From positions 1 through 5,522 of the forward strand of contig CAZIET010000035.1 in the NCBI GenBank assembly GCA_964538405.1: a stretch of DNA of 5,522 bases, in the 5' to 3' direction. Positions 5,246 to 5,522 of the stretch are shown in pieces. A model generated the notes under the pieces. That model was not told the DNA's origin, made no database searches, and worked only from the letters and a program-made list of their open reading frames with translations. A program made the position numbers and the translations under genes. The stretch's first letter is position 1. The number at the start of each line of letters is the position of its first letter. Origin of the DNA: JAGVWT01 sp964538405 (GTDB lineage Archaea > Nanobdellota > Nanobdellia > Pacearchaeales > GW2011-AR1).

Positions 5246-5503
5246 TTATCTTGTCTCGTAATCTCTCTTACTTAAATATTTTTTTATTTCTGTGGTCTCT
5301 TCGACTTCAGTTGTCGGGGAAAATGTAGTTTCTCCCCTCTCTTCTCTGTTGTTTGGATTCCATGGAAGTTCCGTCCTTTCATGCACCATTCTTTTCATCT
5401 CTTTTGATTTTCTCGTTTCGTCTTTTAGCATGATTTCAGAGTAGTCAAGCGGCTTTGCCATATAATCAGTTCTTGCTCCATTTGTCCCTTTTGTATTTCC
5501 CAT
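5246..5503 (-). CDS. Hydrophilic hypothetical protein, at least 85 aa (start uncertain, may extend past the window)
   Basis: No family is recognised. The product is highly polar and probably disordered: Gly/Thr/Asn-rich start (1-10), a short YSEIMLKDE helix-like stretch, a basic segment (RKSKEMKRMVHER, 31-43), TELPWNPNN (44-52), then a Thr/Glu-rich region (58-73) and KKYLSKRDYETR at the end. There is no cysteine, signal or membrane segment. The ATG at 5503 is only the first Met inside the window: the frame is open for six more codons to the edge (reading RSDYIT before the Met), and the only SD-like motif (GAGGT, 5518-5522) is 14 bases away, rather far. The true start may therefore lie beyond the window. 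The stop is 24 bases before the TIM-barrel ATG, so the two genes probably share a transcript. The function could be that of an accessory partner; nothing in the sequence shows which. Confidence 0.6.
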   Translation of the reverse strand: MGNTKGTNGARTDYMAKPLDYSEIMLKDETRKSKEMKRMVHERTELPWNPNNREERGETTFSPTTEVEETTEIKKYLSKRDYETR

Positions 5504-5522
5504 AGTGATGTAGTCCGACCTC

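Noticed and set aside
1..5522. CRISPR array, tRNA, rRNA, transposon ends or integrase genes
   Set aside because: I found no regularly spaced repeats, no cloverleaf or rRNA-like stretches, no long terminal inverted repeats and no recombinase motifs by reading both strands.

Overview
The window looks like a piece of an archaeal chromosome, most likely from a small-genome DPANN-type lineage (Woesearchaeota/Pacearchaeota-like). The firmest anchor is a full-length archaeal ribosomal protein L10e (uL16 family) at 350-886. Supporting signs are an A/T-rich, very compact layout, a TATA/BRE promoter placed for leaderless transcription, and two minus-strand proteins (a lone nucleotidyltransferase and a long TIM-barrel protein) of kinds I associate with such archaea. 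The phylum is inference; the archaeal assignment is firm.

Layout. Positions 2-886 (+) form a tight run: the 3' end of an unknown gene, an 89-residue small protein overlapping it by ATGA behind a strong GGAGGT, and L10e one base further on. A 61-base gap (887-947) carries a TATA-like promoter and a 12-bp direct repeat. Positions 948-2278 (+) then hold three unrecognised genes (78, 126 and 236 residues), joined by an ATGA overlap and a 6-base gap. The last of these converges on the minus-strand nucleotidyltransferase gene (2275-3327) so closely that both TAA stops lie in one TTAA. Upstream of the nucleotidyltransferase, after a 52-base gap with its own TATA-like and SD elements, are a 613-residue metal-dependent TIM-barrel protein (3380-5221, -) and an 85-residue hydrophilic protein (5246-5503, -) that may continue beyond the window.

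How the genes relate. The left operon ties an uncharacterised small protein to ribosome production. The middle trio is a candidate novel unit: a small, possibly membrane-associated protein, a very basic helical protein and a soluble helical protein, all without a recognisable family. On the minus strand, the TIM-barrel protein keeps nearly the whole endonuclease IV / xylose isomerase-like metal-ligand series, but with a charged insertion of roughly 210 residues and Gly/Tyr-rich ends. The nucleotidyltransferase combines a lysine-rich extension, an MNT-type catalytic motif and a HEPN-like helical C-terminal half. I see no transposase, CRISPR array, tRNA, rRNA or integrase, and no gene-free stretch longer than about 60 bases.
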